Shown here in pieces: positions 27,365 to 36,309 of a DNA stretch of 64,000 bases; positions within the stretch are counted from its first letter, which is position 1, and every line of letters starts with the position of its first letter. The stretch spans positions 33,295-97,294 of the forward strand of contig NZ_JNWV01000050.1 in NCBI RefSeq assembly GCF_000716535.1, given 5' to 3'. The position numbers were made by a program, and so were the translations under genes. Under the pieces are notes generated by a model, which saw nothing but the letters and a program-made list of their open reading frames with translations, was not told the origin of the DNA and ran no database searches. Source of the DNA: Streptomyces flaveolus. Lineage in GTDB: Bacteria; Actinomycetota; Actinomycetes; Streptomycetales; Streptomycetaceae.

Positions 27365-29965
27365 TCACATCAGCGGGTCGGCCGTTCCCGGGGCCGTTTC
27401 CGATGCCGAGGCGCTGCTCGACGTGCCGCCGGCGGAGCCGTCCGTGCCGCCTGTTGTCGTGCCGCCGGTGTCGCCGCCCGTGGTGCCCCCGGTGTCGCCG
27501 CCCGTCGAGCCGCCGCTCGTCGTGCCGTCCGTGGTGCCGCCGGTGCTCCCGGTGGTGTCGCCCGTCGTGCCGGTCGAGCCTCCGGTTCCGCTCCCGCCCG
27601 TGGTCGTACCGCCGGTCGTCGTACCGCCCGTGCCGCCGGTCGTCGAGCCGCCGGTCGTCGTGCCACCCGTGGAGCCGCCGGTAGTACCGTTCGTCGTCCC
27701 ACCGGTCGACCCACCGGTCGTGCCCCCCGTCGTACCGCCGCTCGATCCTCCCGGCTTCGGGGACTTGGACGGTGAGCCGGAGGACGACGGGTCGGAGTCG
27801 GACGGCTTGACGCTCTCCGACGGGCGGGACGGGGCGGCGGGCGGTGCCGGGTCGTCCGCCGTGCCGTACGTGCCGTCGGGCCCCGGTGACGTGGGCCGGC
27901 TGCTGGCCGAACCGGTGTCGCCGGTGTCCGTCGGACCCGTGCCCAGGCCGCCGTCGCCGACGTCCTGGCCGGCGGACGGGTTGGCGTCGACCTTGCCGGC
28001 CGGGTTGCGGCCCGCGTCGTCGGAGGAGGTCATGCCGAGCGTGACGACCGTACCGAGCACGGCCGCCAGCAGCGCGCCGGAGCCGGCCGCCACCATGTTG
28101 CGCCGGGCCAGGCGCCGGATGCCGCCCCGCGGCTGAGGCGCGGAGATCCGCTGGGTGACCCCGGTCTCGTACGGCGCCGGCGTCCGCTCCTCCTGCCGTA
28201 CCACCGCCGGCTCCTCCCCCGCGGGCAGCGCCGGCGGGAGCCCGGGCGCCTCGCCCGCGCGGTCGGCGAGCAGGGCCAGGGCGCGGCGGCCGGCGACCGT
28301 GCCCCGCTTGTCGGCGAGGGCGCCGCGCAGCCCGCTCGACGCCTCCAGTTCGGCGCGGGCCCGGTCGAGTTGGCCGGTGCACAGCGCCAGGACGCCCAAC
28401 TCATGGTGGAAGTAGGCCTGTTCGGTCACCTCACCGGACAGCCTGGAGGCTTCCGCGCCGGACCGCAGGACCCGTTCCCAGGCGCTCCACTGGAGTCCGG
28501 CGGCGAAGGCGGGCGCGGCCGTGCGGGCCAGCCGTACGGCGCTGCTCTCCTCGCCCTCGACGGGCGGGGTCGTCCGCGGTACGACGGCGGCGAGCGCGGC
28601 CAGCACCGCGTTGGCCTCCGCGCACACCCGCTCCGGGGTGACCGAGGGGTGGCCGGCCCACCAGGCGTAGTGCTGGGCGGCGGTGTCGGCGTGGCCGGAT
28701 GCGTCGTCGGCGTACCCGGCGGCCTCCAGCTGGGTCTGCACGCCGGCCGCGAGGCGGTAGCGGGAGCCGACCGGGGAGACCAGGCCGCAACTCGCCAGCT
28801 CGCCCAGGGCGGCGTCCGCGTGGGTGTCGCCGACCAGCGCGGGCAGGTGCGCCTGGTGGGGTACCTCACCGCCGAGGGCGACGGCGAAGCGGAGGGTGGC
28901 GCGGGCTGAGGCGCTGAGCCGGGAGGCGAGCAGCGGGGCGGGGCCCGCGGCCTCGCCGAGGGAGGGCAGCGGGACCTCGTCCTCCAGGTCCACGGGCGGG
29001 TCTGCCGGCAGGCGCACGTCCTCGAAGACGCCGTACTCGTCGACCGCGCCGGTGCTGGCGCGCAGTTGGTCGCGCTGTCGGAGCAGCGCGCCGGCCTGGA
29101 CGAACCGCAGGGGCAGCCCCTCGGACTCGAACCAGAGGTCGCCCGCCCAGTTGGCCTCCTCCTCGGTGAGCACCCGGCCGACGGTCCGCTCCAGGATCTC
29201 CACGCCGGCGGCGCGGTCGAGACCGCTGAGGAAGACCTCCTCGACCTCGGACCCGGCGGAGGGCGCGGGCACGTCCGGGGTGGCGGCGAACAGGAACGCG
29301 CACTCGGGGGTGGCGTCGAGCAGTTCGTCCAGGGCGGCGCCACCGAACTCCAGGTCGTCCAGGACGACGACCGCGCCGATCTCCTGGACACGGGCGAGGA
29401 GTTCGTCCCGGTCGGGACGGTGACGGGGGGCGTCGTAGACGGCGTGGAACAGGTCGTGCAGGAGGTCGCCGGCCGTGCGGTGGAAGCCGCTGAGGCGGAC
29501 CACGCCGTCGGGGGCGAGGTCCAGGCAGTCCTCGGCGACCAGGTCGAGCAGGGCGGTGCGGCCGGAGCCGGCCGGGCCGGTGAGCCGGACCGAGCGGCCC
29601 CGGGCCAGGAGGCGGACCAGGCGCTCGCGTTCGTCCTGGCGTTCCAGCAGGGAGAGCGCGGGCTGGGCGGGGCCGGGCGGCACGGGCGGCAGGGCGGCGC
29701 GTTCCGTCTCGGCGCGCTCGGCGGCGGTGCGCTTGCGGGGCCTGCCGGGGAGCTCGGCCGGTGAACAGAGCTCTATCTCGCTGCCGTCGACCGGATTGAC
29801 GGTGAGTTGCAGGTCGCCGGTGACGACCTGGGCCATGCGGGCGGGCACGGCCGGGCCCGCGGCGAAGTCGGAGGTGAGGGAGTCCCGGGGCGGGCGGCGG
29901 CCGTGCGCCTGGCCGTGCTCCGCGGAACCCGGGTTGATCGGGTCGATCGGCTCGATCGGGTCCAT
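27365..29965 (-). CDS. ATP-binding protein with transmembrane helix and Gly/Thr repeat tail
   Basis: An 866-residue protein. Residues about 110-330 are a STAND/NB-ARC-like ATPase module: P-loop GPAGSGRT near residue 130, then the Walker-B-like GAVVVLDDLEF. A helical repeat region follows (to about 600), then one transmembrane helix (about 619-645). The last 120 residues outside are dominated by GGTTGGST-type repeats, encoded by a clear DNA tandem repeat at about 27440-27760. The ATG at 29965 follows GGGGGG at 9 nt. The architecture suggests a membrane sensor with an outer stalk; the function is unknown. Confidence 0.75.
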   Translation of the reverse strand: MDPIEPIDPINPGSAEHGQAHGRRPPRDSLTSDFAAGPAVPARMAQVVTGDLQLTVNPVDGSEIELCSPAELPGRPRKRTAAERAETERAALPPVPPGPAQPALSLLERQDERERLVRLLARGRSVRLTGPAGSGRTALLDLVAEDCLDLAPDGVVRLSGFHRTAGDLLHDLFHAVYDAPRHRPDRDELLARVQEIGAVVVLDDLEFGGAALDELLDATPECAFLFAATPDVPAPSAGSEVEEVFLSGLDRAAGVEILERTVGRVLTEEEANWAGDLWFESEGLPLRFVQAGALLRQRDQLRASTGAVDEYGVFEDVRLPADPPVDLEDEVPLPSLGEAAGPAPLLASRLSASARATLRFAVALGGEVPHQAHLPALVGDTHADAALGELASCGLVSPVGSRYRLAAGVQTQLEAAGYADDASGHADTAAQHYAWWAGHPSVTPERVCAEANAVLAALAAVVPRTTPPVEGEESSAVRLARTAAPAFAAGLQWSAWERVLRSGAEASRLSGEVTEQAYFHHELGVLALCTGQLDRARAELEASSGLRGALADKRGTVAGRRALALLADRAGEAPGLPPALPAGEEPAVVRQEERTPAPYETGVTQRISAPQPRGGIRRLARRNMVAAGSGALLAAVLGTVVTLGMTSSDDAGRNPAGKVDANPSAGQDVGDGGLGTGPTDTGDTGSASSRPTSPGPDGTYGTADDPAPPAAPSRPSESVKPSDSDPSSSGSPSKSPKPGGSSGGTTGGTTGGSTGGTTNGTTGGSTGGTTTGGSTTGGTGGTTTGGTTTGGSGTGGSTGTTGDTTGSTGGTTDGTTSGGSTGGDTGGTTGGDTGGTTTGGTDGSAGGTSSSASASETAPGTADPLM

Positions 29966-30174
29966 GGGTTCAAGCCCCCCAAAAGCGTCGTGTGCCCGTG
30001 TTTGCGGCCCCTCCCGGCCTTGTCGCACACCGCGCTGTCGCTTCTGGTCCGGGCCCGCTCGGTCGAGGGTTGCGAGGCGGCGGGCGACCGCACCCTAAAC
30101 CTTTCCTCAGTGTCTCCGACAGGGCGGGGTACCGCGCGGTCCGAGACGTCACGGTCTTGTGAGGATTGCGTACC

Positions 30175-30498
30175 TCACACCCGGGGCAGCGACTCCACCC
30201 CGATACCGCCCTCGATGGCGAGGATGCGGTGCAGCCGGGTCGCCACCAGCAGACGCTGCATCTGCGGGGGCACGCCCCGCAGCACCAGACGGCGACCGCA
30301 GCGGCCGGCCCGCCGGTGGGCACCCATGATCACCCCGAGCCCGGTGGCGTCCCAGGAGTCCAGTTCGGACAGGTCGAGCACCAGGTCGCCGACTCCGGTG
30401 TCGACGGCCGAGTGCAGGGCCGTACGGGCGTCCGCCGCGCTGCGGACGTCGAGGCGGCCCCCGACGACCAGCTCGGCGTGGTCGCCCCTGATGTACAT
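30175..30498 (-). CDS. STAS-domain anti-anti-sigma-type protein
   Basis: A 107-residue single STAS domain. The phosphoacceptor motif is DATGLGV (residues 50-56) with Thr52 at the place of the regulatory Ser in SpoIIAA-like proteins. Such proteins bind an anti-sigma kinase to free a sigma factor, but no kinase or sigma gene lies nearby. I chose the ATG at 30498 because GGGGAG sits 5 nt upstream; an in-frame extension to 30549 has none. It precedes the large ATP-binding gene on the same strand by 209 bp. Confidence 0.86.
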   Translation of the reverse strand: MYIRGDHAELVVGGRLDVRSAADARTALHSAVDTGVGDLVLDLSELDSWDATGLGVIMGAHRRAGRCGRRLVLRGVPPQMQRLLVATRLHRILAIEGGIGVESLPRV

Positions 30499-30656
30499 AT
30501 GCGCTCCCCGTTGAGTGCGGTTGGCGTACTCGGTGACGGTGCTGTGCAACGTCTGACTGTTCGGGTGGCGGTGCGGTTGCTGCTTGTAAGCGAACCGATA
30601 CCGAATTCACCCCGGGGAGTGACACTCCCGGGGTGGTTGTGCGTGGGCGGGTTGAC

Positions 30657-31505
30657 TCAGTACTTGTAGAAGCCCTGCCCGCTCTTGCGGCCGATGTCAC
30701 CGGCATCCACCATCCGGCGCATCAGCTCCGGCGGGGCGAACTTCTCGTCCTGGGACTCGGTGTAGATGTTGCTCGTGGCGTGCAGCAGGATGTCCACGCC
30801 GGTGAGGTCGGCGGTGGCGAGCGGGCCCATGGCGTGGCCGAAGCCCAGCTTGCAGGCGAGGTCGATGTCCTCGGCCGTGGCGACGCCGGACTCGTAGAGC
30901 TTGGTGGCCTCGACCACGAGCGCCGAGATGAGCCGGGTGGTGACGAAGCCGGCGACGTCCCGGTTGACGACGATGCAGGTCTTGCCCACGGACTCGGCGA
31001 ACTCCCGCGCGGTGGCGAGGGTTTCGTCGCTGGTCTTGTAGCCGCGGACCAGCTCGACGAGCTGCATCATCGGCACCGGCGAGAAGAAGTGCACGCCGAC
31101 GACCCGCTCGGGGCGCTCGGTGGCCGCCGCGATCTTGGTGATCGGGATGGCGGAGGTGTTGGAGGCGAGCACGGTGTCCTCGCGCACGAGCTTGTCGAGC
31201 GCGCGGAAGATCTCGTGCTTGACCTCGAGCTTCTCGAAGACGGCCTCCACCACGATGTCCGCGTCGGCGGCGGCGTCCAGGTCGGTGGTCGGGGTGATGC
31301 GCGCGAGGGCGGCCTCGGCGTCCTCGGCGGCCAGCTTGCCCTTGCCGACGAACTTGTCGTACGAGGCCTTGATGCCGTCGGTGCCGCGCTTCAGCGCCTC
31401 GTCGGTGACGTCACGCAGGACGACGTCCCAGCCCGCCTGCGCGGCGACCTGGGCGATGCCGGAACCCATGAGACCGGCCCCGATGACGGCGAGCTTCCGT
31501 GCCAC
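30657..31505 (-). CDS. 3-hydroxybutyryl-CoA dehydrogenase
   Basis: A 282-residue NAD(P)-dependent enzyme that reduces acetoacetyl-CoA to 3-hydroxybutyryl-CoA or the reverse. N-terminal Rossmann motif GAGLMGSG (9-16). The catalytic region VGVHFFSPVPMMQLVE with the conserved His and the VVNRDVAGFVTTRL stretch match the HBDH/PaaH family; the C-terminal half is the helical dimer domain. GTG start with GGGAG 6 nt upstream. With the thiolase at 11 kb it would supply crotonyl-CoA precursors for the ethylmalonyl-CoA route. Confidence 0.93.
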   Translation of the reverse strand: MARKLAVIGAGLMGSGIAQVAAQAGWDVVLRDVTDEALKRGTDGIKASYDKFVGKGKLAAEDAEAALARITPTTDLDAAADADIVVEAVFEKLEVKHEIFRALDKLVREDTVLASNTSAIPITKIAAATERPERVVGVHFFSPVPMMQLVELVRGYKTSDETLATAREFAESVGKTCIVVNRDVAGFVTTRLISALVVEATKLYESGVATAEDIDLACKLGFGHAMGPLATADLTGVDILLHATSNIYTESQDEKFAPPELMRRMVDAGDIGRKSGQGFYKY

Positions 31506-31978
31506 TCCGACTCCCTATGAACGCGGTGAAAGGTCTGCCTCTCGGCGGACCATAGCGCTCCGGCGCCGCTGTGTGACCGGTAAGTAACGCGCGTCACGTC
31601 CCATTTGACGGAGATCACACCGGCAGGGGTACGGGGCGGGAGGGCGGCTTCACGAGCCGCGGCTGTCGGCGTAGTCGAAGTGGCCGCCTCCACCTTGCCG
31701 GAGGGGGCTCCCGCAGGCCGCCCATGAAGTCACCCGGCTTGCGCCGTACCAGCAGCACGCGGTCGGCAACAGGCCGGCGAGGAACCCGGGGGAAGCGACG
31801 GTCGTGCCGGCAACGGCTCCTCGTGCGGGTCGCTCACGGAAGCGTCCAGGCGGGCGCGGTCGGTGAGTGAGCGTCAACCGTACCGGTACGGCACCACGGC
31901 TTCCGGCACCGCGGTCGCGCACGCGTCGATACGCTCTGCGTCCGGACCGTCACACGGCGACCATGAAGGAGGTGCCCC
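31506..31978. other. 473-bp divergent spacer with a 14-bp palindrome
   Basis: No convincing gene. CCGTACCGGTACGG (31878-31891) is a perfect palindrome about 90 bp upstream of the XRE regulator start and may be its operator. A minus-strand open stretch at 31650-31922 could encode up to 90 residues, but its composition is unconvincing and no start is supported. Confidence 0.5.
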
Positions 31979-32821
31979 GTGCCGATGCGCAGGGCGATCA
32001 CCGGACGCAGTCAGGAGCCCCGCCGACGTTACGCGGAGGAACTTCGCCTGCTCCGCACCTCCAGGGGCCTGAGCCTGCGGGAGCTGGCCAAGGCGGTCGG
32101 CTGGGACCCCTCGCTCTTCAGGAAGCTGGAGAGCGGGGAGACACTGGGCGGGCCGGAGGTGGCCGAGGCGCTGGACAAGTACCACGGAACGCCCGGACTG
32201 CTGCTGGCGATGTGGGAGATGGCCGTGGCCGACCCGACGCAGTTCAAGGAGCAGTACCGGCGGTACATGACGCTGGAGGCGGAGGCGGTGAGCCTGTGGC
32301 ACTTCGGCGTGAGCACTGTGCACGGCCTGCTACAGACGGAGGCATACGCCCGTGAGCTGCTCGTCCTTGGCGGCTACGCGGGCAAAGAGCTGGAACAGCA
32401 GGTCACCGCGCGTGCCGGGCGACGGATGGTGCTGGAGGGAGAGGGCGCCCCGCCGTTCCGCGCCATCATGGCCGAGTCCGTGCTGCGCGCGGGCTTGCCC
32501 GACGCCAGGGCGTGGAGGGAGCAGTTGGACCACCTCCTGGACGTGTCGGAGCACCGGAACATCACCCTCCAGGTACTGCCGGACAGTTCGGGCCCGCACG
32601 GTCTCGTGAGCACCGACGTCATGTTCCTACGTCTGACAAGCGGCACCCCCGTGGCGTACCTGGAAAACGCGTACCACGGCGAACTGGTTGAGGAAAATGC
32701 CGCAGTTGAGCGACTGCAACGTGCGTACGATGCGATGCGCGACCAGGCGCTGACTCCTGCCCAGTCGCGCAAGTTCATCCTGCGGATGTTGGAGGAAGTG
32801 CCGTGCGAGCCATCGACATGA
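31979..32821 (+). CDS. XRE-family regulator with DUF5753 domain
   Basis: A 280-residue protein: helix-turn-helix at about residues 17-75 (LRLLRTSRGLSLRELAKAVG) then a DUF5753 domain with HFGVSTVHGLLQTEAYAR and NITLQVLPDSSGPHG. Streptomyces have many such WhiJ/AbaA-type regulators, each paired with a DUF397 gene. The GTG start is certain: AAGGAGG lies 6 nt upstream. The 3' end overlaps the DUF397 gene by 19 bp. Confidence 0.9.
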   Translation: MPMRRAITGRSQEPRRRYAEELRLLRTSRGLSLRELAKAVGWDPSLFRKLESGETLGGPEVAEALDKYHGTPGLLLAMWEMAVADPTQFKEQYRRYMTLEAEAVSLWHFGVSTVHGLLQTEAYARELLVLGGYAGKELEQQVTARAGRRMVLEGEGAPPFRAIMAESVLRAGLPDARAWREQLDHLLDVSEHRNITLQVLPDSSGPHGLVSTDVMFLRLTSGTPVAYLENAYHGELVEENAAVERLQRAYDAMRDQALTPAQSRKFILRMLEEVPCEPST

Positions 32822-33009
32822 CCACCGTGACCTGGCGCAAGAGCAGCTACAGCAACCCCGACGGCGGCGCCTGCCTCGAAGTCTCCGACGACCTCTCCCC
32901 CGCCGTCCCCGTCCGCGACAGCAAGGCCCCCGACGGTCCCGCCCTCCTCTTCGCGGCCGGGTCCTGGTCGTCGTTCGTCGGCGCCGTGCGGACGGGCGCG
33001 CTCCGCTAG
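32803..33009 (+). CDS. DUF397 partner protein
   Basis: A 68-residue DUF397 protein (TWRKSSYSNPDGGACLEVS and VPVRDSKAPDGPALLF). DUF397 proteins act with the adjacent XRE/DUF5753 regulator, probably as a modulating partner; the exact mechanism is not settled. GTG at 32803 has GGAGGA 6 nt upstream; an ATG at 32818 overlapping the upstream TGA is the alternative. Its stop overlaps the stop of the convergent TetR remnant at 33006. Confidence 0.88.
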   Translation: MRAIDMTTVTWRKSSYSNPDGGACLEVSDDLSPAVPVRDSKAPDGPALLFAAGSWSSFVGAVRTGALR

Positions 33010-33545
33010 GGCTCGCCCCGGACGGCGTAGCCGAGGACCTTGTCGCTCAACAGGTCCTCGATGTCGTCCAGCAGGACGAGCACCTCTCGTGACACTTCGG
33101 CCGGTTCGCGCCCGGCGAGCATCTCGCGGCCGATGGCGACGAAGACGGACTGGTGGATCCAGCAGATCTGACCGGCCATCAGGTCCGGCAGGGGATCGTC
33201 GGCGCCGGCGCCGGTCTCCTCGCGCAGGGCCGCCTCCAGGGTGTCGTGGATCTCCTGCTGGAGGCTCCACAGCCGGGAGCGCAGCGCCGGGGCCTCGTGG
33301 ATGACGCGCATGAAGCGGTCGTAGCCCTCCATCAGGCCGACCCGGGGTGAGACGGCCTCGACCTCACCGCGCAGTTCGCGCAGGACGGCGCACGCCGCGG
33401 ACTCCCCGGCGTCCCTGCCCCGGACCCAGCGCGCGAGCCGGTCGGCCACGCCGACGGAGCGGTCGAGGAAGAGGTCCTCCTTGGCGGGGAAGTAGTTGTA
33501 GACGGTGTTGACGGAGACGTTCGCCGCCTCCGCGATCTCGGCGAG
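33006..33545 (-). pseudogene. TetR-family regulator lacking its 5' end
   Basis: The readable part begins in the helix-turn-helix, LAEIAEAANVSVNTVYNYF then PAKEDLFLD, and runs through a normal ligand domain to a stop at 33006. The usual 30-40 residues before the first of these helices are missing: upstream come four Arg codons and an in-frame TGA at 33558-33560, with no start codon before the motif. Only a start at 33449 is open and it lacks the DNA-binding domain. The gene is therefore probably dead. It is head-to-head with an ABC ATPase that is truncated in the same way. Confidence 0.8.
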
Positions 33546-33772
33546 GCGCCTCCGGCGTCAGGACGGACGAAGGGGGGCGGAGCCTTTTCCTCCAGCCGGT
33601 GTGTCGTCGGATGGGGAAGCTGTCGCCCTCCTGGCCCGCTGAGGCGCTCACCGCGCGGCACGTGCACCAGGGCGTTGCTTCCCGCCGTACCGCCCGCCCT
33701 GCCGACGGCGTCCGGCGCACCAGCCGAGCCCGACCGCCGGTCCCCCGCACAGGCCGCCCGCAAGGGCACCGC
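33546..33772. other. 227-bp unrecognised insert between two truncated genes
   Basis: Sequence between the broken TetR and ABC genes. It has high GC, encodes nothing I recognise in six frames and shows no terminal inverted repeats or flanking direct repeats that would mark an insertion sequence. It replaces the expected divergent promoter and both 5' ends. Confidence 0.6.
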
Positions 33773-34426
33773 GCAGGCAAGACCACCACCCTGCGGATGC
33801 TCACCACCCTGCTGAAACCGACCGGCGGCGCGGCCACCGTGGCCGGCCACGACCTCGCGACCGATCCGGCCGGGGTGCGCCGGGTGAGCGGCTACGTCGC
33901 CCAGTCCGGCGGGGTCGATCCGCAGATCACCGTGCGGGAGGAACTCGTCACCCAGGGCCGGATGTACCGCCTGCCGAAGGCGGAGGCGGTCACCCGTGCC
34001 GCGGAACTGGCCGCGGATCTGGACCTCACCGGGCTCCTCGACCGCAAGACCGGCGCGCTCTCCGGCGGTCAGCGGCGCCGCCTGGACATCGCGATGGCGC
34101 TCACCCACCGCCCGAAAGTGCTCTTCCTGGACGAACCGACGACCGGCCTCGAACCCGGCAGCCGCGCCGACCTGTGGGACCTGGTCCGCCGGCTGCGCGA
34201 CGCGCACGGTACGACCGTCTTCCTGACCACCCACTACCTGGACGAGGCCGACGCCCTCGCCGACCGCCTGGTGATCGCCGACCGGGGCACGGTCGCCGCC
34301 GAGGGCACCCCGGGCGCGCTCAAGCTCCGCTACGGCGGCTCGCTCGACGCCACCCTCCAGGACACCTTCCTCGCCGTCACCGGCCGCGGGCCCTCCCCGG
34401 CCGACACCGCCCCCGTCGCCGTTTAG
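33773..34426 (+). pseudogene. drug-type ABC transporter ATPase lacking its 5' end
   Basis: Homology starts at AGKTTTLRMLTTLL, the end of the Walker A motif, and continues with the signature LSGGQRRRLDIAMAL, Walker B VLFLDEPTTGLEP and TTHYLDEADALADR of DrrA-type ATPases. About 40 N-terminal residues, including the first Gly residues of Walker A, are gone; an open frame to 33599 supplies unrelated residues (RPQGHRAGKT instead of GPNGAGKT). An ATPase without that loop should not bind ATP. The partner permease is intact and starts 8 bp after the stop. Confidence 0.8.
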
Positions 34427-34433
34427 GACCGGA

Positions 34434-35174
34434 ATGCTTCTCCACGACACGGCCCTCGTCTACGGCCGCTACCTCCGTCAGTCCCTGCGCTCCCGCTTCG
34501 CCCTGCTCTTCGGCGTGCTGACACCCCTGCTGTACCTGCTCTTCTTCGGCCCGCTGCTCACCGGTCTGCCACTGGGCGGACAGGGCAGCTCCTGGCAGGT
34601 GCTGGTCCCCGGACTACTGCTCCAGCTCGGCCTGTTCGGTGCCCTGTTCGCCGGGTTCACGGTCATCATGGAGAAGGGGCAGGGGGTGGTGGAGCGGATG
34701 CGGGTGACGCCGGTCAGCCGGCTCGCCCTGCTGCTCGGGCGGGTACTGCGGGACGCCACGGTGTTCGTCTTCCAGGCGGTGCTGCTGGTGCTGGCCGCGC
34801 TGGTGATGGGCCTGCGCGCGCCGCTGGCCGGCATCCTGATCGGCTTCGCCTTCGTCGCCCTGCTCACGGTCTCGCTCGCGTCGCTGTCGTACGCGCTCGG
34901 CATGAAGGTCCGCACCCCGCAGGAGTTCGGCCCGCTGATCAACATGGTGTCGATGCTGCTGTCCGGCCTGATGCTCCCGATGACCTTCGCGCCCGCCTGG
35001 CTGGACGTGCTGTCGCACTTCGTCCCGTTCCGCTATCTGGTGGACGCCGTCCGCGACGCGTACGTCGGCGAGTACACGAGCGCGCACATGCTCTACGGCG
35101 TCCTGGTCGCCGTCGGCTTCGCCGTACTGGCCGTGACGGCGGGCACACGGGTGTTCCGGACGGCCGGGGCGTAA
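34434..35174 (+). CDS. ABC-2-type permease (DrrB-like)
   Basis: A 246-residue permease with six hydrophobic segments; YGRYLRQSLRSRFALLFGVLTPLLY at the N-terminus is split here at the first helix, and VERMRVTPVSRLALLLGR and MLPMTFAPAWL are typical of DrrB-type daunorubicin-export permeases. AGGACCGGA precedes the ATG. Its cognate ATPase just upstream is truncated, so the transporter is probably non-functional unless another ATPase substitutes. Confidence 0.85.
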   Translation: MLLHDTALVYGRYLRQSLRSRFALLFGVLTPLLYLLFFGPLLTGLPLGGQGSSWQVLVPGLLLQLGLFGALFAGFTVIMEKGQGVVERMRVTPVSRLALLLGRVLRDATVFVFQAVLLVLAALVMGLRAPLAGILIGFAFVALLTVSLASLSYALGMKVRTPQEFGPLINMVSMLLSGLMLPMTFAPAWLDVLSHFVPFRYLVDAVRDAYVGEYTSAHMLYGVLVAVGFAVLAVTAGTRVFRTAGA

Positions 35175-35187
35175 CTACGCTGGCCAC

Positions 35188-35760
35188 ATGGTCAACCTGA
35201 CGCGCATCTACACGAGGACCGGCGACCGGGGCACCACCAGCCTCGGCGACATGAGCCGGGTGCCCAAGACGGACCTGAGGATCTCCGCCTACGCGGACGC
35301 CAACGAGGCCAACGCGGTGATCGGCACCGCCATCGCGCTGGGCGGCCTGGACGAGGAGATCGTCGCGGTCCTCACCCGCGTCCAGAACGACCTGTTCGAC
35401 GTCGGCGCGGATCTGTCGACGCCGGTGGTGGAGAACCCGGAGTTCCCGCCGCTCAGGGTGGAGCAGTTCTACGTCGACCGGCTGGAGGCGGACTGCGACC
35501 GCTTCAACGAGCGGCTGGAGAAGCTGCGCTCCTTCATCCTGCCGGGCGGCACCCCGGGCGCCGCCCTGCTGCACCAGGCGTGCACGGTCGTACGCCGGGC
35601 CGAGCGATCCACCTGGGCGGCCATGGAGGTGCACGGCGAGACGATGAACCCGCTCACCGCGACCTACCTGAACCGCCTCTCCGACCTGCTGTTCATCCTG
35701 GCCCGCAGCGCCAACCGGGAGGCCGGCGACGTGCTGTGGGTGCCGGGCGGGGAGCGCTAG
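35188..35760 (+). CDS. PduO-type cob(I)alamin adenosyltransferase
   Basis: A 190-residue enzyme that transfers the adenosyl group of ATP to cob(I)alamin, making coenzyme B12. The ATP-binding N-terminal motif TRTGDRGTTSL and the later DLFDVGADLSTP and RRAERSTWAAME motif with conserved Arg and Glu fit the PduO/MMAB family. It supplies the cofactor used by IcmA and other mutases of the organism. TACGCT ends 6 nt before the ATG (35176-35181) and there is no Shine-Dalgarno, consistent with a leaderless message. Confidence 0.93.
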   Translation: MVNLTRIYTRTGDRGTTSLGDMSRVPKTDLRISAYADANEANAVIGTAIALGGLDEEIVAVLTRVQNDLFDVGADLSTPVVENPEFPPLRVEQFYVDRLEADCDRFNERLEKLRSFILPGGTPGAALLHQACTVVRRAERSTWAAMEVHGETMNPLTATYLNRLSDLLFILARSANREAGDVLWVPGGER

Positions 35761-35772
35761 GGCCTGTCTGGT

Positions 35773-36276
35773 CTAGTCGCCGGTGCGGCCGTCGATCTGC
35801 TCGCGCAGGATGTCGATGTGGCCGTTGTGCCGGGCCGTCTCCTCGATGAGGTGGAGCAGGATCCAGCGCAGGTCCACCGCGCTGCCGTCCTTCCGCTTCA
35901 TCCGCGCCCTGGTGTCCAGGTCGTGCGCGGCGACGAGGTCGTCGTGCCGCGCGGCCTGCTCGGCGTACTCGTCGAGGAGCCGGGACAGCGGGATGTCGAC
36001 GGCGATCCGCATCTCGCGGTCGGGGTCCTCGTCGGTCCAGGGGCCCTCGTCCGGCTCCCCGAGGAAGACGACCCGGAACCAGTAGTACTCGACCCAGCGC
36101 AGATGGTTGATCAGTCCGCTCAGGGTCATCAGCGGCGAGCCGGGGAGGATCGCCTTCACGGCGTCCTCGTCGGAGAGTCCCTCGCACTTGGCGCGCGCGG
36201 TGGCGCGGACGTAGGTGAGGAAGGTGGTCAGCTGGGTGCGCTCGTCCCAGGCGGGAGGCGTGTCGGTGCGTGTCAT
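35773..36276 (-). CDS. DinB-family (mini-spore) protein
   Basis: A 167-residue helical bundle protein of the DinB/DUF664 type. Clues: TLSGLINHLRWVEYYWF with a His at the metal position, then LLHLIEETARHNGHIDILREQ with conserved HNGH. Three His residues could bind a divalent metal, as in mycothiol- or bacillithiol-dependent transferases, which are related. The ATG at 36276 is weakly supported by Shine-Dalgarno. It ends 13 bp from the stop of the convergent adenosyltransferase. Confidence 0.85.
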   Translation of the reverse strand: MTRTDTPPAWDERTQLTTFLTYVRATARAKCEGLSDEDAVKAILPGSPLMTLSGLINHLRWVEYYWFRVVFLGEPDEGPWTDEDPDREMRIAVDIPLSRLLDEYAEQAARHDDLVAAHDLDTRARMKRKDGSAVDLRWILLHLIEETARHNGHIDILREQIDGRTGD

Positions 36277-36309
36277 CGCGGCGATGATGTCCCGGCGCCC
36301 GCCTCGGTG

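Noticed and set aside
27440..27760. Repeat region considered as a CRISPR array
   Set aside because: It has a short codon-phased period inside a coding frame and no unique spacers.
31650..31922. Possible 90-residue minus-strand gene
   Set aside because: No start with a ribosome-binding site, no known family and irregular composition.
33546..33772. Insertion sequence between the truncated TetR and ABC genes
   Set aside because: No transposase frame, terminal inverted repeats or target duplication could be found in the 227 bp.
35762..35776. TGGTCTAG near the adenosyltransferase stop as a DasR site
   Set aside because: Only one half of the palindrome is present and it lies between two convergent stops.
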